A program made the translations under genes and the position numbers. The notes beneath the pieces are model-generated. The model did not search any database. It saw nothing but the letters and a program-made list of their open reading frames with translations, and was not told where the DNA came from. 64,000 bases of DNA from NCBI RefSeq assembly GCF_002285435.1, contig NZ_NSBT01000026.1, forward strand, positions 496,001 to 560,000, given 5' to 3'. Position 1 is the first letter of the stretch. Each line of letters opens with the position of its first letter. Below, piece by piece: positions 43,751 through 53,270 of the stretch. The stretch comes from Actibacterium ureilyticum. GTDB lineage: Bacteria; Pseudomonadota; Alphaproteobacteria; Rhodobacterales; Rhodobacteraceae.

Positions 43751-44514
43751 GCGTTCAGGCCTGCGCCGAGCTTGTCCACCGGGGCGATCCCGACCGTTTC
43801 CTGGCCACCATGGCCGCGCCGGTCGCGGCGCGCGCGGTGCTGTTTCCGCTTTACGCTTTCAACCTGGAAGTCGCGCGCGCGCCTTGGGTCGCGTCCGAGC
43901 CGATGATCGCCGAGATGCGCCTGCAATGGTGGCGCGACGCGCTGGACGAGATCGCGCAGGGCGGCCCGGTGCGCAAGCACGAGGTGACGACGCCACTGGC
44001 CGGGGTGCTGGATGCCGACGCCACCGCGCTGCTGGACGATCTGGTGCTGGCGCGGCGCTGGGATGTCTATCGCGACCCGTTCGCGGATGAGGGCGCATTC
44101 GACGCCTATATCGACGCGACGGCGGGGCATCTGACCTGGGTCGCGGCACGGGCCTTGGGGGCGGACCGGGGTGAGGATGTGGTGCGCGACGCCGCCTATG
44201 CCGCAGGCGTTGCGGGCTGGCTGCGGGCGATCCCCGAGCTTGAAGCGCGCGGTCGCCGCCCACTGGTCGATGGCCGTCCCGAGGCTGTGGCGGCGCTGGC
44301 GGAACGCGCGCTCACACGGCTGCAAAAGGCCCGCGCGGCTAAGCGGGACCTGCCACGCAGCGCGGCGCCGGCCTTGTTGCCCGGCTGGCAGGCGGACTGG
44401 ATCCTGAAAGCAGCCGCCGCGCACCCGACCCGCGTGGCGGGCGGCGACCTGCACGCGCCGGAATACCGGCGGCGGGGCACGTTGTTGCTGCGTTCACTGC
44501 TGGGGCGCTGGTAG
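43747..44514 (+). CDS. Squalene/phytoene synthase family protein, NDUFAF6-like
   Basis: 255 residues. LYAFNLEVARAPWVASEPMIAEMRLQWWRDALDEI is characteristic of the short phytoene-synthase-like proteins (NDUFAF6/Sicily type) of alphaproteobacteria and mitochondria, which assist complex I assembly. The Asp-rich motifs of prenyl synthases are weak (DDLVLARRWDVYRD), so catalytic carotenoid synthesis is unlikely. The ATG overlaps the methyltransferase stop. It is the last gene of the cysS-cimA run. Function by analogy only. Confidence 0.78.
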   Translation: MSVQACAELVHRGDPDRFLATMAAPVAARAVLFPLYAFNLEVARAPWVASEPMIAEMRLQWWRDALDEIAQGGPVRKHEVTTPLAGVLDADATALLDDLVLARRWDVYRDPFADEGAFDAYIDATAGHLTWVAARALGADRGEDVVRDAAYAAGVAGWLRAIPELEARGRRPLVDGRPEAVAALAERALTRLQKARAAKRDLPRSAAPALLPGWQADWILKAAAAHPTRVAGGDLHAPEYRRRGTLLLRSLLGRW

Positions 44515-44517
44515 GCC

Positions 44518-45735
44518 TCAGGCCTCGTCCGGGCGCATGACCAGCCAGATCAGCGCGCCGCCCGCCAGCACCAGAAGCGGGATCATCGCCAGGTTGACGG
44601 CGGCCCAACCCTCTTGCGCGGTGCCGCCCGAGCAATTCATCAACCCACCCGACGACAGCGAGGCCAGCGTCACCCCGCCGAACACGATCAGGTCGTTGAG
44701 GCCCTGGATGCGGCCGCGTTCCTCGGGCGCGTGAGAGCTGGCCAGCATCGTGGTCGCGCCGATGAAGCCGAAATTCCAGCCGATGCCCAGCAGGACAAGG
44801 GCCACGAAGAAATGTTCCAGAGCGACCCCCGACAGGCCGACCAGCCCCGCACCAGCCAGAATCGCCAGCCCGATGCCCATGATGCGTTCGGTCCCGAACC
44901 GCGCGATCAGGTGGCCGGTGAAGAAGCTGGGCGCATACATGGCCAGCACATGGGCGGTGACCACATCGGCCGCGTCGCCCGTGTCGAAGCCGCAGCCCAC
45001 CACCGCCAGCGGGGTCGAGGTCATCACAAGGTTCATCAGCGCATAGCTGACCAGCGCGCAGATGATCGCGACCGCAATGCGCGGGGTGCGCAAAAGCTCC
45101 AGCCGGGTGCGGCCCCGGGGGGCGTCCGCACTGGGCGCGGGGGGCGTGGGGATGTCCAGGAACAGGAACAGCACCATGCCCAGCAGGTTCAGCGCGATGA
45201 CCGCAAGATAGGTGCCCAGGAACGGCACCACCATGGCCTGGCTTGTGGCCTTGACCAGCTGCGGGCCGATGATCGCGGCGGCCAGCCCGCCCGCCAGCAC
45301 ATAGGAGATCGCCTTGGGGCGGAACGCCTCGGACGCGGTATCGGCGGCGGCGAAGCGATAGAAGCCATGCGCCGACATGTAGATGCCGGTCAGGAACGAA
45401 CCCGCCAGAAATACGTGGAAATTCGCCAGATAGAGCCCATAGGCCCCGATCACGGCGCCCAGCACACCGCCCGTCGCCCCGACGAAGAACCCCGCGCGGC
45501 GGCCGAACCGCTGCATCAGCGCGGCCATCGGCGTGGCCGACAGCATCGAGGCCAGCACGATCATCGAAATCGGCAGCGTGGCCCAGCAGGCATTGGCGGC
45601 CAGCGATTGCCCGGCCAGTCCGCCGATGGTGAAGATCATCGGCATCTGCGCACCCAGGACCGCCTGTGCCAGCACCAGCACGGTCACATTGCGGCGCGCG
45701 CGGCTGTCGGTTGCGGTTTCCTGAATATATGTCAT
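44518..45735 (-). CDS. Major facilitator superfamily transporter
   Basis: 405 residues with about 12 hydrophobic helices. Between helices 2 and 3 lies LMQRFGRRAGFFVGA, the MFS loop motif. Start at 45735 (MTYIQETATDSRARRN) is the first Met before the first helix; the frame is open much farther upstream without homology. Substrate unknown. It is transcribed toward the phytoene-synthase-family gene and away from the AlkA gene, 159 bases off. Confidence 0.88.
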   Translation of the reverse strand: MTYIQETATDSRARRNVTVLVLAQAVLGAQMPMIFTIGGLAGQSLAANACWATLPISMIVLASMLSATPMAALMQRFGRRAGFFVGATGGVLGAVIGAYGLYLANFHVFLAGSFLTGIYMSAHGFYRFAAADTASEAFRPKAISYVLAGGLAAAIIGPQLVKATSQAMVVPFLGTYLAVIALNLLGMVLFLFLDIPTPPAPSADAPRGRTRLELLRTPRIAVAIICALVSYALMNLVMTSTPLAVVGCGFDTGDAADVVTAHVLAMYAPSFFTGHLIARFGTERIMGIGLAILAGAGLVGLSGVALEHFFVALVLLGIGWNFGFIGATTMLASSHAPEERGRIQGLNDLIVFGGVTLASLSSGGLMNCSGGTAQEGWAAVNLAMIPLLVLAGGALIWLVMRPDEA

Positions 45736-45853
45736 GGGCCAGCGATAGCGCCGATGCCAGCCGGGGGAAAGCGCGAAATTGTACCAATCCTTTGCTCGTT
45801 TTCCGGGGTGACAGGGGATGCAGGGCGCGCTTTGGTGGCGGGGACGGGATCGC

Positions 45854-45886
45854 CTTCGGCGAGAGTATTTGGACCAAGAAGAAAGG
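45854..45886 (+). repeat. Dispersed intergenic repeat, copy 1
   Basis: CTTCGGCGAGAGTATTTGG and the following CCAAGAAGAAAGG lie just before the AlkA start. Copy 2 at 53271-53303 has almost the same sequence on the opposite strand. The GAGTATTTG..CCAAGAAGAA core recalls sequence commonly found after genes in Rhodobacteraceae. Confidence 0.6.
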
Positions 45887-45894
45887 CAGGCGCC

Positions 45895-46524
45895 ATGGTG
45901 GGCCGGATCATCGAGACACCCGCTTGCGTGGCCGAGGGCGCGGCGTTCCTGGCGCGGGCCGAGCCGCGCTTCGCCCATGCGCTGGATCTGACCGGGCCGT
46001 TGCCGCTGAGACGGCGCAAGGACGGGTTTGCGGCGTTGCTGGATGCGATTGTCAGCCAGCAGGTTTCGGTGGCGGCGGCGGATGCGATCTGGGGCCGGTT
46101 GAAGGCCGCGCGCCTGACCGGGCCGCGCAAGGTGATGTGGGCGCGCGAGGAGGACCTGCGCGCCTGTGGGCTGAGCCGGCAGAAGATCCGCTATGCCAAG
46201 GCGCTGGCGGGGGCGGGGATCGACTATGCCGCGCTGCGCGGGGCGCCCACGGACGAGGTCATCGCGCAATTGGTCGAGGTGCCGGGGATCGGGCAGTGGA
46301 CCGCCGAGATCTATGCCATGTTCAGCCTGGGCCGTGCGGACGTCTTTGCGCCCGGCGATCTGGCCTTGCAGGAGGCCGCGCGTATTCTGTTCGATCTGCC
46401 CGACCGGCCCAGCGAAAAGGCGCTGCGTGCGATGGCCGAGGGCTGGTCGCCCTGGTGGGGCGTTGCGGCGCGCGCGCTCTGGGCCTATTACCGGGTGGCC
46501 AAGGAACGGGAAGGGATCCGATGA
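45895..46524 (+). CDS. alkA: DNA-3-methyladenine glycosylase II (AlkA type)
   Basis: 209-residue HhH-GPD glycosylase that excises alkylated bases. The helix-hairpin-helix is VEVPGIGQWTAEIYAMFSLGRADVFAPGDLALQ, where the Asp in PGDLAL occupies the catalytic position of AlkA; DAIVSQQVSVAAADAIWGRL is the earlier family block. The N-terminal domain of E. coli AlkA is absent, as in other short members. The ATG at 45895 is close behind repeat copy 1; it overlaps the following esterase gene as ATGA. Confidence 0.9.
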   Translation: MVGRIIETPACVAEGAAFLARAEPRFAHALDLTGPLPLRRRKDGFAALLDAIVSQQVSVAAADAIWGRLKAARLTGPRKVMWAREEDLRACGLSRQKIRYAKALAGAGIDYAALRGAPTDEVIAQLVEVPGIGQWTAEIYAMFSLGRADVFAPGDLALQEAARILFDLPDRPSEKALRAMAEGWSPWWGVAARALWAYYRVAKEREGIR

Positions 46525-47186
46525 CGAGAGTTCTGAAATCTGAGCGGCGCGCCCCGGTATCGGGCCAGACCCGGTCGGTGGTGGTGTTTCTGCATGGTTA
46601 TGGCGCCAATGCGGCGGATCTGATGGGGCTGGCCGACCCGCTGGCCGAACATCTGCCCGACACGTTGTTCGTGGCGCCCGACGCGCCGGAAACGGTGCCG
46701 GGCATGCCGTTCGGCTATCAGTGGTTCCCGATCCCCTGGATCGACGGCTCGTCCGAGGAAGAGGCCGAGGCAGGCCTGATCCGCGCGGCCGAGGATCTGA
46801 ACGCTTACCTCGATGCGCTGATGGTGGACGAGGATGTGCTGCCCGAACAGGTCGCGTTGTTCGGCTTTTCGCAAGGCACGATGATGAGCCTGCACGTGGC
46901 GCCCCGGCGCGAGGATCCGCTGGCGGGGATGGTCTGTTTTTCCGGCCGGTTGCTGTCGCCCGAGTTGTTGGCCGACGAGACCGTGTCGCGGATGCCGGTG
47001 CTGCTGGTGCATGGCGATCAGGACGATGTGGTGCCGGTGCAATCGCTGCCGCAAGCGGCCGAGGCGTTGCAGGAGGCGGGCTTCAAGGAGGTTTTCGCCC
47101 ATATCATGGAGGGCACCGCGCATGGCATCGCCCCCGACGGGCTGGGCGTGGCGTTGGCATTTCTGCGCGACAAGCTGGGGTTCTGA
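46521..47186 (+). CDS. Phospholipase/carboxylesterase-family alpha/beta hydrolase
   Basis: 221 residues. The catalytic triad is visible: the Ser in GFSQGTMM, Asp in HGDQDDVVP, and His in GTAHGI, with VFLHGYGANAADL as the oxyanion segment. It has no signal peptide. Family members act on short-chain esters, lysophospholipids or acyl-thioesters. Cotranscribed with alkA, with an ATGA overlap; the following GNAT gene starts one base after its stop. Confidence 0.9.
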   Translation: MTRVLKSERRAPVSGQTRSVVVFLHGYGANAADLMGLADPLAEHLPDTLFVAPDAPETVPGMPFGYQWFPIPWIDGSSEEEAEAGLIRAAEDLNAYLDALMVDEDVLPEQVALFGFSQGTMMSLHVAPRREDPLAGMVCFSGRLLSPELLADETVSRMPVLLVHGDQDDVVPVQSLPQAAEALQEAGFKEVFAHIMEGTAHGIAPDGLGVALAFLRDKLGF

Positions 47187-47187
47187 C

Positions 47188-47673
47188 ATGGGCTGGGTCG
47201 TGCGCCCGATGACAGGCGAAGACGTGCCTGCCGCGCGCGCGATCATGAACGACATCATCGCGGCGGGGGGCACCACGGCCTATGAACTGCCCTTTGACGA
47301 TGCGGGCTTTGCGGCGGAACATCTGGGCGACACGATGGTTGCCTGTCACGTGGTGGTGGATGACGCGGGCCAGGTCGCGGGGTTCCAGTGGCTGGGCCGT
47401 CATCCGGGCATGGCCGCCGAAGGTGCCGTGATCTCGAGCTTTACCCGGCGCGATCCGCCCGCGCGGGGTGCGGGGCGCGCGCTTTTCCAGGCGACCGAGG
47501 CGGCGGCGCGCGCCGCTGGCGTGGCCTGGATTCAGGCCAGGATCCGTGCCGATAACGCGCCTGGGCTGGGCTATTACAGCGCGATGGGGTTTCGGGATCA
47601 TGACGTGACCCCAGGCGTCCCGCTGCGGGATGGCACGCCGGTGGACCGGGTCTGCAAGATGTTCACATTGTGA
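47188..47673 (+). CDS. GNAT-family N-acetyltransferase
   Basis: 161 residues with an acetyl-CoA-binding motif around PPARGAGRALFQATEAAARA. TTAYELPF and RADNAPGLGYYSAMGFRD suggest the phosphinothricin/methionine-sulfoximine acetyltransferase type. The ATG at 47188 lies directly after the esterase stop. A weak hairpin with trailing TTT follows at 47685. Substrate not established. Confidence 0.85.
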   Translation: MGWVVRPMTGEDVPAARAIMNDIIAAGGTTAYELPFDDAGFAAEHLGDTMVACHVVVDDAGQVAGFQWLGRHPGMAAEGAVISSFTRRDPPARGAGRALFQATEAAARAAGVAWIQARIRADNAPGLGYYSAMGFRDHDVTPGVPLRDGTPVDRVCKMFTL

Positions 47674-47684
47674 TCAAAAAACAG

Positions 47685-47712
47685 GCCTGTGGATAACCGT
47701 CACACAGGCTTT
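47685..47712 (+). terminator. Weak terminator after the GNAT gene
   Basis: GCCTGTG (47685-47691) pairs with CACAGGC (47703-47709) and is followed by TTT. The loop is 11 bases and the T run short, so efficiency is uncertain. Confidence 0.4.
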
Positions 47713-47863
47713 ACGGAATCGCGCTAGGCCTTGCGGCAAATATACCGGATGTGTGGGGTTGTCAGACGACCGACGCCATATATAGTTATCGGTATGCTGG
47801 GGCGGGTCGTCCCGCCCTGGTGTCATAAAACGGGCAGTCAGGGCGAAGGCGGAGTCACTCAAG

Positions 47864-48448
47864 ATGGACGGCGATTTCAGGACAAGTTTCGTGCGGGAAC
47901 CGGGCGGGTTGAAACATCACCCGGCGCTGGTGCTGAATGCGGATTACCGCCCCTTATCCTATTACCCCCTGTCGCTCTGGCCCTGGCAGGAGGCGGTCAA
48001 GGCGGCCTGGCTGGACAGGGTGGATATCGTCGCCGAATACGATCAGGTGGTCCGAAGTCCGACGACCGAAATCCGCATCCCCTCGGTCGTTGTCCTGAAA
48101 GAATATGTCAAACCTCAAAAGCGCGTGGCCTTCACGCGCTTTAATTTGTTCTTGCGGGATGAATTTTCCTGTCAGTATTGCGGGGCCAAGGGCGATCTGA
48201 CCTTTGACCATGTGGTGCCGCGCGCGCGGGGCGGCGTGACCAGCTGGGAAAACGTGGTCGCGGCCTGTTCGCGCTGCAACCTGAAGAAAGGGTCGAAAAG
48301 CCTGCGGCAGGTGGGCATGGCCCTGCGCAAGCCGCCGCGCCAGCCCGGCGCCGAGCAGCTGCGCAATATGGGGCGGAAATTCCCGCCCAACTATCTGCAC
48401 GACAGCTGGGTCGATTTCCTGTACTGGGACGCCGAGCTGGATGCCTGA
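47864..48448 (+). CDS. HNH endonuclease-family protein
   Basis: 194 residues. The HNH zinc-binding core is CQYCGAKGDLTFDHVVPRARGG followed by SWENVVAACSRCNLKKG, giving four Cys plus the Asp-His pair. The N-terminal VLNADYRPLSYYPLSLWPWQEAV block is typical of a widespread chromosomal HNH family in alphaproteobacteria, so I treat it as housekeeping rather than a phage or restriction gene. A strong hairpin (47800-47817) precedes it by 46 bases. Biochemical target unknown. Confidence 0.9.
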   Translation: MDGDFRTSFVREPGGLKHHPALVLNADYRPLSYYPLSLWPWQEAVKAAWLDRVDIVAEYDQVVRSPTTEIRIPSVVVLKEYVKPQKRVAFTRFNLFLRDEFSCQYCGAKGDLTFDHVVPRARGGVTSWENVVAACSRCNLKKGSKSLRQVGMALRKPPRQPGAEQLRNMGRKFPPNYLHDSWVDFLYWDAELDA

Positions 48449-48460
48449 GGCGACACGCGC

Positions 48461-49414
48461 ATGAGCGACCCGTTCTTCACCCCCGTTTCCGGGTTCGAGT
48501 TGCCGCGTTTTGCCGGTGTGCCGACCTTCATGCGGTTGCCGCATGTGCCGCTGGATCATCCGCGTATCGGCGATGTGGATATCGGCCTGATCGGTGTGCC
48601 CTGGGACAGCGGCACCACCAACCGGCCCGGCCCGCGCCATGGGCCGCGACAGCTGCGGGACATGTCGACGATGATCCGCGCGGGCAACGGCGCGACCGGC
48701 GTGCGCCCGTTCGAGGCGCTGAACTGTGCCGATCTGGGCGATGTGGGGCCAAACCCGGCCGACATTCAGGACAGTCTGGCGCGGATCACGGAATTCTATG
48801 CGAAAGTGAAACAATCGGGCATCCGCCCCCTGACAGCGGGCGGCGACCACCTGACCAGCCTGCCGGTGCTGCGGGCGCTGGCGGCGGACGGGCCGGTGGG
48901 CATGGTGCATTTCGACAGCCATACCGACCTGTTCCATTCCTATTTCAACGGCCAGATGTACACTCACGGCACGCCCTTCCGCCGCGCGGTCGAAGAGGGG
49001 CTGCTGGACCCCGCCCGCGTGGTGCAGATCGGCATTCGCGGCACGGTCTATGATTTCGAGGACCGCGATTTCGCCCGCGACGTGGGCATCCGCGTGATCC
49101 CGATCGAGGAATTCTTCGACCGTGGCATCGCCCATGTGATGGCCGAGGCGCGCGAGATCGCGGGGCAGGGGGCGACCTATGTCTCCTATGACATCGATTT
49201 CGTCGACCCGGCCTTTGCGCCGGGCACCGGCACGCCCGAGGTCGGCGGCCCGAACGCGTTCCAGGCGTTGCAGGTCGTGCGCGAACTGGCCGGGCTGAAC
49301 ATCATCGGCGCCGATCTGGTCGAGGTCTCGCCGCCCTTCGACGCGTCGGGCAACACCGCGTTTCTGGGGGTGTCGATCCTGTTCGAGCTGTTATGCGTGA
49401 TGGCCGCGGGCTGA
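48461..49414 (+). CDS. speB: Agmatinase/ureohydrolase family protein
   Basis: 317-residue arginase-superfamily enzyme. Manganese ligands appear as GGDHLTS, HFDSHTD and SYDIDFVDPAFAPGTGTPEVGG. The best match is agmatinase (putrescine from agmatine), but guanidinobutyrase or guanidinopropionase cannot be excluded because the loop determining chain length is not diagnostic. It starts 12 bases after the HNH stop. 97 bases separate it from zwf. Confidence 0.85.
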   Translation: MSDPFFTPVSGFELPRFAGVPTFMRLPHVPLDHPRIGDVDIGLIGVPWDSGTTNRPGPRHGPRQLRDMSTMIRAGNGATGVRPFEALNCADLGDVGPNPADIQDSLARITEFYAKVKQSGIRPLTAGGDHLTSLPVLRALAADGPVGMVHFDSHTDLFHSYFNGQMYTHGTPFRRAVEEGLLDPARVVQIGIRGTVYDFEDRDFARDVGIRVIPIEEFFDRGIAHVMAEAREIAGQGATYVSYDIDFVDPAFAPGTGTPEVGGPNAFQALQVVRELAGLNIIGADLVEVSPPFDASGNTAFLGVSILFELLCVMAAG

Positions 49415-49422
49415 GCTTTTTG

Positions 49423-49450
49423 TTGTTGCCGGGCCTGCCCGTGCTAGACT
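49423..49450 (+). promoter_or_regulatory. Candidate promoter of zwf-pgl-pgi
   Basis: TTGTTG (49423-49428) and TAGACT (49445-49450) with 16 bases between, upstream of the operator at 49480. Weak match, inferred. Confidence 0.35.
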
Positions 49451-49479
49451 GGCCGGGAAAAGCCGGGTAAGAAGCGCCC

Positions 49480-49491
49480 GTTAGCGCTAAC
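49480..49491. promoter_or_regulatory. LacI-family-type operator before zwf
   Basis: GTTAGCGCTAAC is a perfect 12-base palindrome 20 bases before the zwf ATG. It is the core of operators used by LacI-type repressors of sugar pathways in alphaproteobacteria, such as XylR of Caulobacter (TGTTAGCGCTACCA-like). No LacI gene is in the window. Function is inferred from sequence and position. Confidence 0.65.
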
Positions 49492-49511
49492 AGAACCCTC
49501 CGGAGAGGCTC

Positions 49512-50966
49512 ATGGTTTCACGCGTCATACCGGTTGATCCGTTCGATCTGGTGATTTTCGGCGGCACGGGCGATCTGGCCCGCCGCAAGATCCTGCCCGG
49601 GCTTTATCGGCGGTTCCTGTCAGGACAGATGCCGGACGAGGCCCGCATCATCGCCGCCGCCCGGTCCGAACATGACGATCAGGAGTTTCGCGATTTCGTG
49701 CGCGCCGCGATCGATGAATTCGGATCGCCCGAAATCCAGATCCCCGATCAGATCGACGCGTTTCTGGACCGGCTCAGCTATGTGACCGTCGATGCGCGCG
49801 GCGATCAGGGCTGGCCGGAACTGGCCAAGAAGCTGCGCAAAAAGGTCGTGCATGCGTTCTATTTCTCGGTCGGGCCGGGGCTTTTCGGCGATCTGGCCGA
49901 CCGGCTGCACCATTACGGCATGGCCGATGCCGATGCGCGGATCGTGGTGGAAAAACCCTTTGGCCATGACCTGGCCTCGGCCCGCGAGTTGAACGAGACC
50001 CTGGCCCGCCATTTCGACGAGGGGCAGATCTATCGCATCGACCATTACCTGGGCAAGGAAACGGTCCAGAACCTGATGGCGGTGCGCTTCGGCAATATCC
50101 TGTTCGAACCGCTGTGGAACGCCCAGTATATCGACCACATCCAGATCACCGTGGCCGAGACCGTGGGCGTGGGCGGGCGCGGGGCCTATTACGACAAATC
50201 GGGTGCCATGCGGGACATGGTGCAAAACCACCTGATGCAGCTTCTGTGCCTGATCGCGATGGAACCGCCCAGCCATTTCGACCCCGACGCGGTGCGCGAC
50301 GAAAAGCTGAAGGTGATCCGCGCGCTGGACCCGGTGGAACCGGCCGAGATCGTGCGCGGCCAATATGGTGCGGACGAGGATCACGCCGACTACCTGGCCG
50401 ATGTCGAAGACCGCAGCAGCCGCACCGAAAGCTTCATCGCGCTCAAGGTGCATCTGTCGAACTGGCGCTGGAAGGGCACGCCGTTTTATCTGCGCACGGG
50501 CAAACGCCTGCGGGCGCGCACATCCGAGATCGCGGTGGTGTTCAAGGACCCGCCGCATTCCATCTTCGGCCCGCAGGAAGGACGGCGCGGCAATGTGCTG
50601 GTCATCCGCCTGCAACCGAACGAAGGCATCAACCTGCGCGTCACGATCAAGGAACCTGGCCCGGGCGGCATGCGCCTGGTCGAGGTGCCGCTGGACATGT
50701 CCTTCAAAGAGGCGCTGGGACCGGATGCCGAAGATATCCCCGACGCTTACGAACGGCTGATCATGGACGTGATCCGGGGCAACCAGACCCTTTTCATGCG
50801 CGGGGACGAGGTCGAGGCCGCCTGGGCCTGGACCGACCCGGTCATCCACGGCTGGGAGGAACGCGGCGACATCCCGCGCGGCTATGATCCCGGCAGCTCC
50901 GGCCCCGAGGATGCGCTGATGCTGATGCATCGCGACGGCCGCCGCTGGCGCGAGGTCAAGGCATGA
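49512..50966 (+). CDS. zwf: Glucose-6-phosphate 1-dehydrogenase
   Basis: 484 residues. Catalyses glucose-6-phosphate to 6-phosphogluconolactone, feeding the Entner-Doudoroff or pentose phosphate route. N-terminal FGGTGDLARRKILPGLYR is the NADP site, the catalytic segment is RIDHYLGKETVQN, and EKPFGHDLASA is also present. First gene of zwf-pgl-pgi, with a four-base overlap with pgl. A LacI-type palindrome lies just before it. Confidence 0.97.
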   Translation: MVSRVIPVDPFDLVIFGGTGDLARRKILPGLYRRFLSGQMPDEARIIAAARSEHDDQEFRDFVRAAIDEFGSPEIQIPDQIDAFLDRLSYVTVDARGDQGWPELAKKLRKKVVHAFYFSVGPGLFGDLADRLHHYGMADADARIVVEKPFGHDLASARELNETLARHFDEGQIYRIDHYLGKETVQNLMAVRFGNILFEPLWNAQYIDHIQITVAETVGVGGRGAYYDKSGAMRDMVQNHLMQLLCLIAMEPPSHFDPDAVRDEKLKVIRALDPVEPAEIVRGQYGADEDHADYLADVEDRSSRTESFIALKVHLSNWRWKGTPFYLRTGKRLRARTSEIAVVFKDPPHSIFGPQEGRRGNVLVIRLQPNEGINLRVTIKEPGPGGMRLVEVPLDMSFKEALGPDAEDIPDAYERLIMDVIRGNQTLFMRGDEVEAAWAWTDPVIHGWEERGDIPRGYDPGSSGPEDALMLMHRDGRRWREVKA

Positions 50967-51637
50967 ACCTGACCGAATATCCCGACCGCGAGGCGATGAT
51001 GATCGACCTGGCCGGCATCATCGCGGGCGAGCTGACGGCGGTTCTGCGCCATCAGGACCGGGCGACGCTGGCGGTGCCCGGCGGCACCACACCAGGGCCG
51101 ATCTTCGACGCGCTTTGCGCCGTCGACCTGCATTGGGACCGGGTCGATGTGATGCTGACCGATGAACGCTGGGTGCCCGAAAGCTCGGACCGGTCGAACA
51201 CCCGGCTCTTGCGCGAACGCCTGCTGACCGACCGCGCGGCGGCGGCGCATCTGATCCCGCTTTATGCTGATGCGCCCACGCCCGAAGACGCGCTTCCCGC
51301 GCTGGCCGATGCCATCGCGCCGGCCTTGCCCATCGACGTGCTGCTTCTGGGGATGGGGGCGGATATGCACACCGCCTCGCTCTTTCCCGGCGCGGATCGT
51401 CTGGCCGAGGCGCTGGCGTCCGATGCGCCGATCCTGATGGCGATGCGCGCCCCCGGCGCGCCCGAACCGCGCGTCACCCTGACCGCGCCGGTGCTGGGCG
51501 GCGCCGTTTCGACCCATATCGTGATCACCGGGGCCGACAAGCGCGCGGCGCTGGACCGCGCACGCGCTGTCGCCGATCCTTCACAGGCGCCCATTATGAC
51601 CGTATTGAATGCCGCGACCGTACATTGGGCAGAATGA
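50963..51637 (+). CDS. pgl: 6-phosphogluconolactonase
   Basis: 224 residues. Hydrolyses the lactone product of Zwf to 6-phosphogluconate. Family motifs: [39 protein letters not shown] and [19 protein letters not shown]. The ATG at 50963 overlaps the zwf stop. Followed directly by pgi. Confidence 0.95.
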   Translation: MNLTEYPDREAMMIDLAGIIAGELTAVLRHQDRATLAVPGGTTPGPIFDALCAVDLHWDRVDVMLTDERWVPESSDRSNTRLLRERLLTDRAAAAHLIPLYADAPTPEDALPALADAIAPALPIDVLLLGMGADMHTASLFPGADRLAEALASDAPILMAMRAPGAPEPRVTLTAPVLGGAVSTHIVITGADKRAALDRARAVADPSQAPIMTVLNAATVHWAE

Positions 51638-51638
51638 A

Positions 51639-53270
51639 ATGACGATTTGGACCAAGCTTTTGACCGCGGCGCAGGCCGCCGAACCCCGCAATATCCGTGA
51701 CCTGTTCGACGACCCCGACCACCCGGCGGCGTTTTCCGCCCGTCTGGACGACATGTTGTTCGATTTCTCGAAAACCAACCTGGATCAGGACGCGCTGGAG
51801 CTGCTGATCGCGCTGGCCAGCGAGCGCGGGGTGGCAGAAAAGCGCGATGCGATGTTCGCGGGTGAAAAGATCAACGATACCGAGGGGCGCGCGGTACTGC
51901 ACACCGCCCTGCGCCGCTCCGAAGGGGCGGTGGTGGTCGATGGCCAGGACGTGATGCCCGGCGTCTGGGACACGCTGAACCGGATGGAGGCGTTTTCGAA
52001 CGATGTCCGCTCGGGCACGTTCACCGTCACCGGCGGCACCATCACGGATGTGGTCAATATCGGCATCGGCGGCTCGGATCTGGGCCCGGTGATGGCGTGC
52101 CAGGCGCTGGCCTCCTATACCGACGGGCCGCGCGTGCATTTCGTGTCGAACGTGGATGGCGCGCATATCGCACAGGTCATGCGCGGTCTGGACCTGAGCC
52201 GGACGCTGGTGATCGTCGCTTCGAAAACCTTCACCACGATCGAGACCATGACAAACGCCGCCACCGCCCGCGCGATGCTGGCCGATGTGGTGGAGGATCC
52301 GGGCGCGCATTTCGCGGCGCTCTCCACGGCGGCCGACAAGACCGCCGCTTTCGGCATCGCGCCAGGCCGCGTCTTCGGGTTCGAGGATTGGGTCGGCGGG
52401 CGCTATTCCATGTGGGGGCCCATCGGGCTGCCGATCATGCTGGCCGTGGGGCCGCAGAATTTCCGCGCCATGCTGGCGGGGGCCGAGGCGATGGATCGCC
52501 ATTTCTGCACCGCGCCCTTCGCCGAAAACCTGCCCGTGCTGCTGGCGCTGGTGGGCATGTGGCACCGGCAGTTCTGCGGTTATCCCACCCGCGCCGTGCT
52601 GCCCTATGATCAGCAGCTGGCGCGGCTTCCGGCCTATCTGCAACAGCTGGAAATGGAATCGAATGGCAAGCGCGTGGCGATGGATGGCCGCACGCTGGAT
52701 GTCCCCTCTGGCCCCGTTGTCTGGGGCGAGCCGGGCACCAATGGCCAGCACGCGTTTTACCAGCTGATCCACCAGGGCACGCAGGTCGTGCCCTGCGAAT
52801 TCCTGGTCGCGGCCGAGGGAAACGAACTGGGCCGCTCGCGCCACCACCGGCTGCTGGTGTCGAACTGCCTTGCGCAGTCCCAGGCACTGATGCAGGGCCG
52901 CAGCCTGGACGAGGCCCGCGCCCTGATGGCGGCCCAAGGCCTGACCGGCGACGAGCTGGAACGCCAGGCCCGCCACCGCGTCTTCCCCGGCAACCGCCCC
53001 TCGACCACGCTGATCTACCCACAGCTCACGCCCGAGATCTTCGGCCGCATCGTCGCGCTTTACGAACACCGGGTCTTCGTCGAAGGCGTGATCCTGGGCA
53101 TCAATTCCTTCGACCAATGGGGCGTGGAACTGGGCAAGGAACTGGCCAAGGCGCTGGAACCGGTCATCGCTGGCGACAGCACCGCACCGCAGGACGGCTC
53201 GACCACCGCGCTGGTCGATTTCATCCAGTCCCATTACGGCGCCGAGCTGAAGGATTTCGGCGCCAACTGA
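51639..53270 (+). CDS. pgi: Glucose-6-phosphate isomerase
   Basis: 543 residues. Interconverts glucose-6-phosphate and fructose-6-phosphate. Signature blocks: [36 protein letters not shown], the PROSITE-type [14 protein letters not shown], and the C-terminal [12 protein letters not shown] start at 51639 (MTIWTKL), one base after the pgl stop; an earlier in-frame ATG would overlap pgl. Repeat copy 2 begins right after its stop and a bidirectional terminator follows. Confidence 0.97.
   Translation: MTIWTKLLTAAQAAEPRNIRDLFDDPDHPAAFSARLDDMLFDFSKTNLDQDALELLIALASERGVAEKRDAMFAGEKINDTEGRAVLHTALRRSEGAVVVDGQDVMPGVWDTLNRMEAFSNDVRSGTFTVTGGTITDVVNIGIGGSDLGPVMACQALASYTDGPRVHFVSNVDGAHIAQVMRGLDLSRTLVIVASKTFTTIETMTNAATARAMLADVVEDPGAHFAALSTAADKTAAFGIAPGRVFGFEDWVGGRYSMWGPIGLPIMLAVGPQNFRAMLAGAEAMDRHFCTAPFAENLPVLLALVGMWHRQFCGYPTRAVLPYDQQLARLPAYLQQLEMESNGKRVAMDGRTLDVPSGPVVWGEPGTNGQHAFYQLIHQGTQVVPCEFLVAAEGNELGRSRHHRLLVSNCLAQSQALMQGRSLDEARALMAAQGLTGDELERQARHRVFPGNRPSTTLIYPQLTPEIFGRIVALYEHRVFVEGVILGINSFDQWGVELGKELAKALEPVIAGDSTAPQDGSTTALVDFIQSHYGAELKDFGAN

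Noticed and set aside
47864-48448. HNH gene as part of a restriction or defence system
   Set aside because: It belongs to a chromosomal HNH family widespread in alphaproteobacteria, has core-like composition, and no methylase or defence gene is near.
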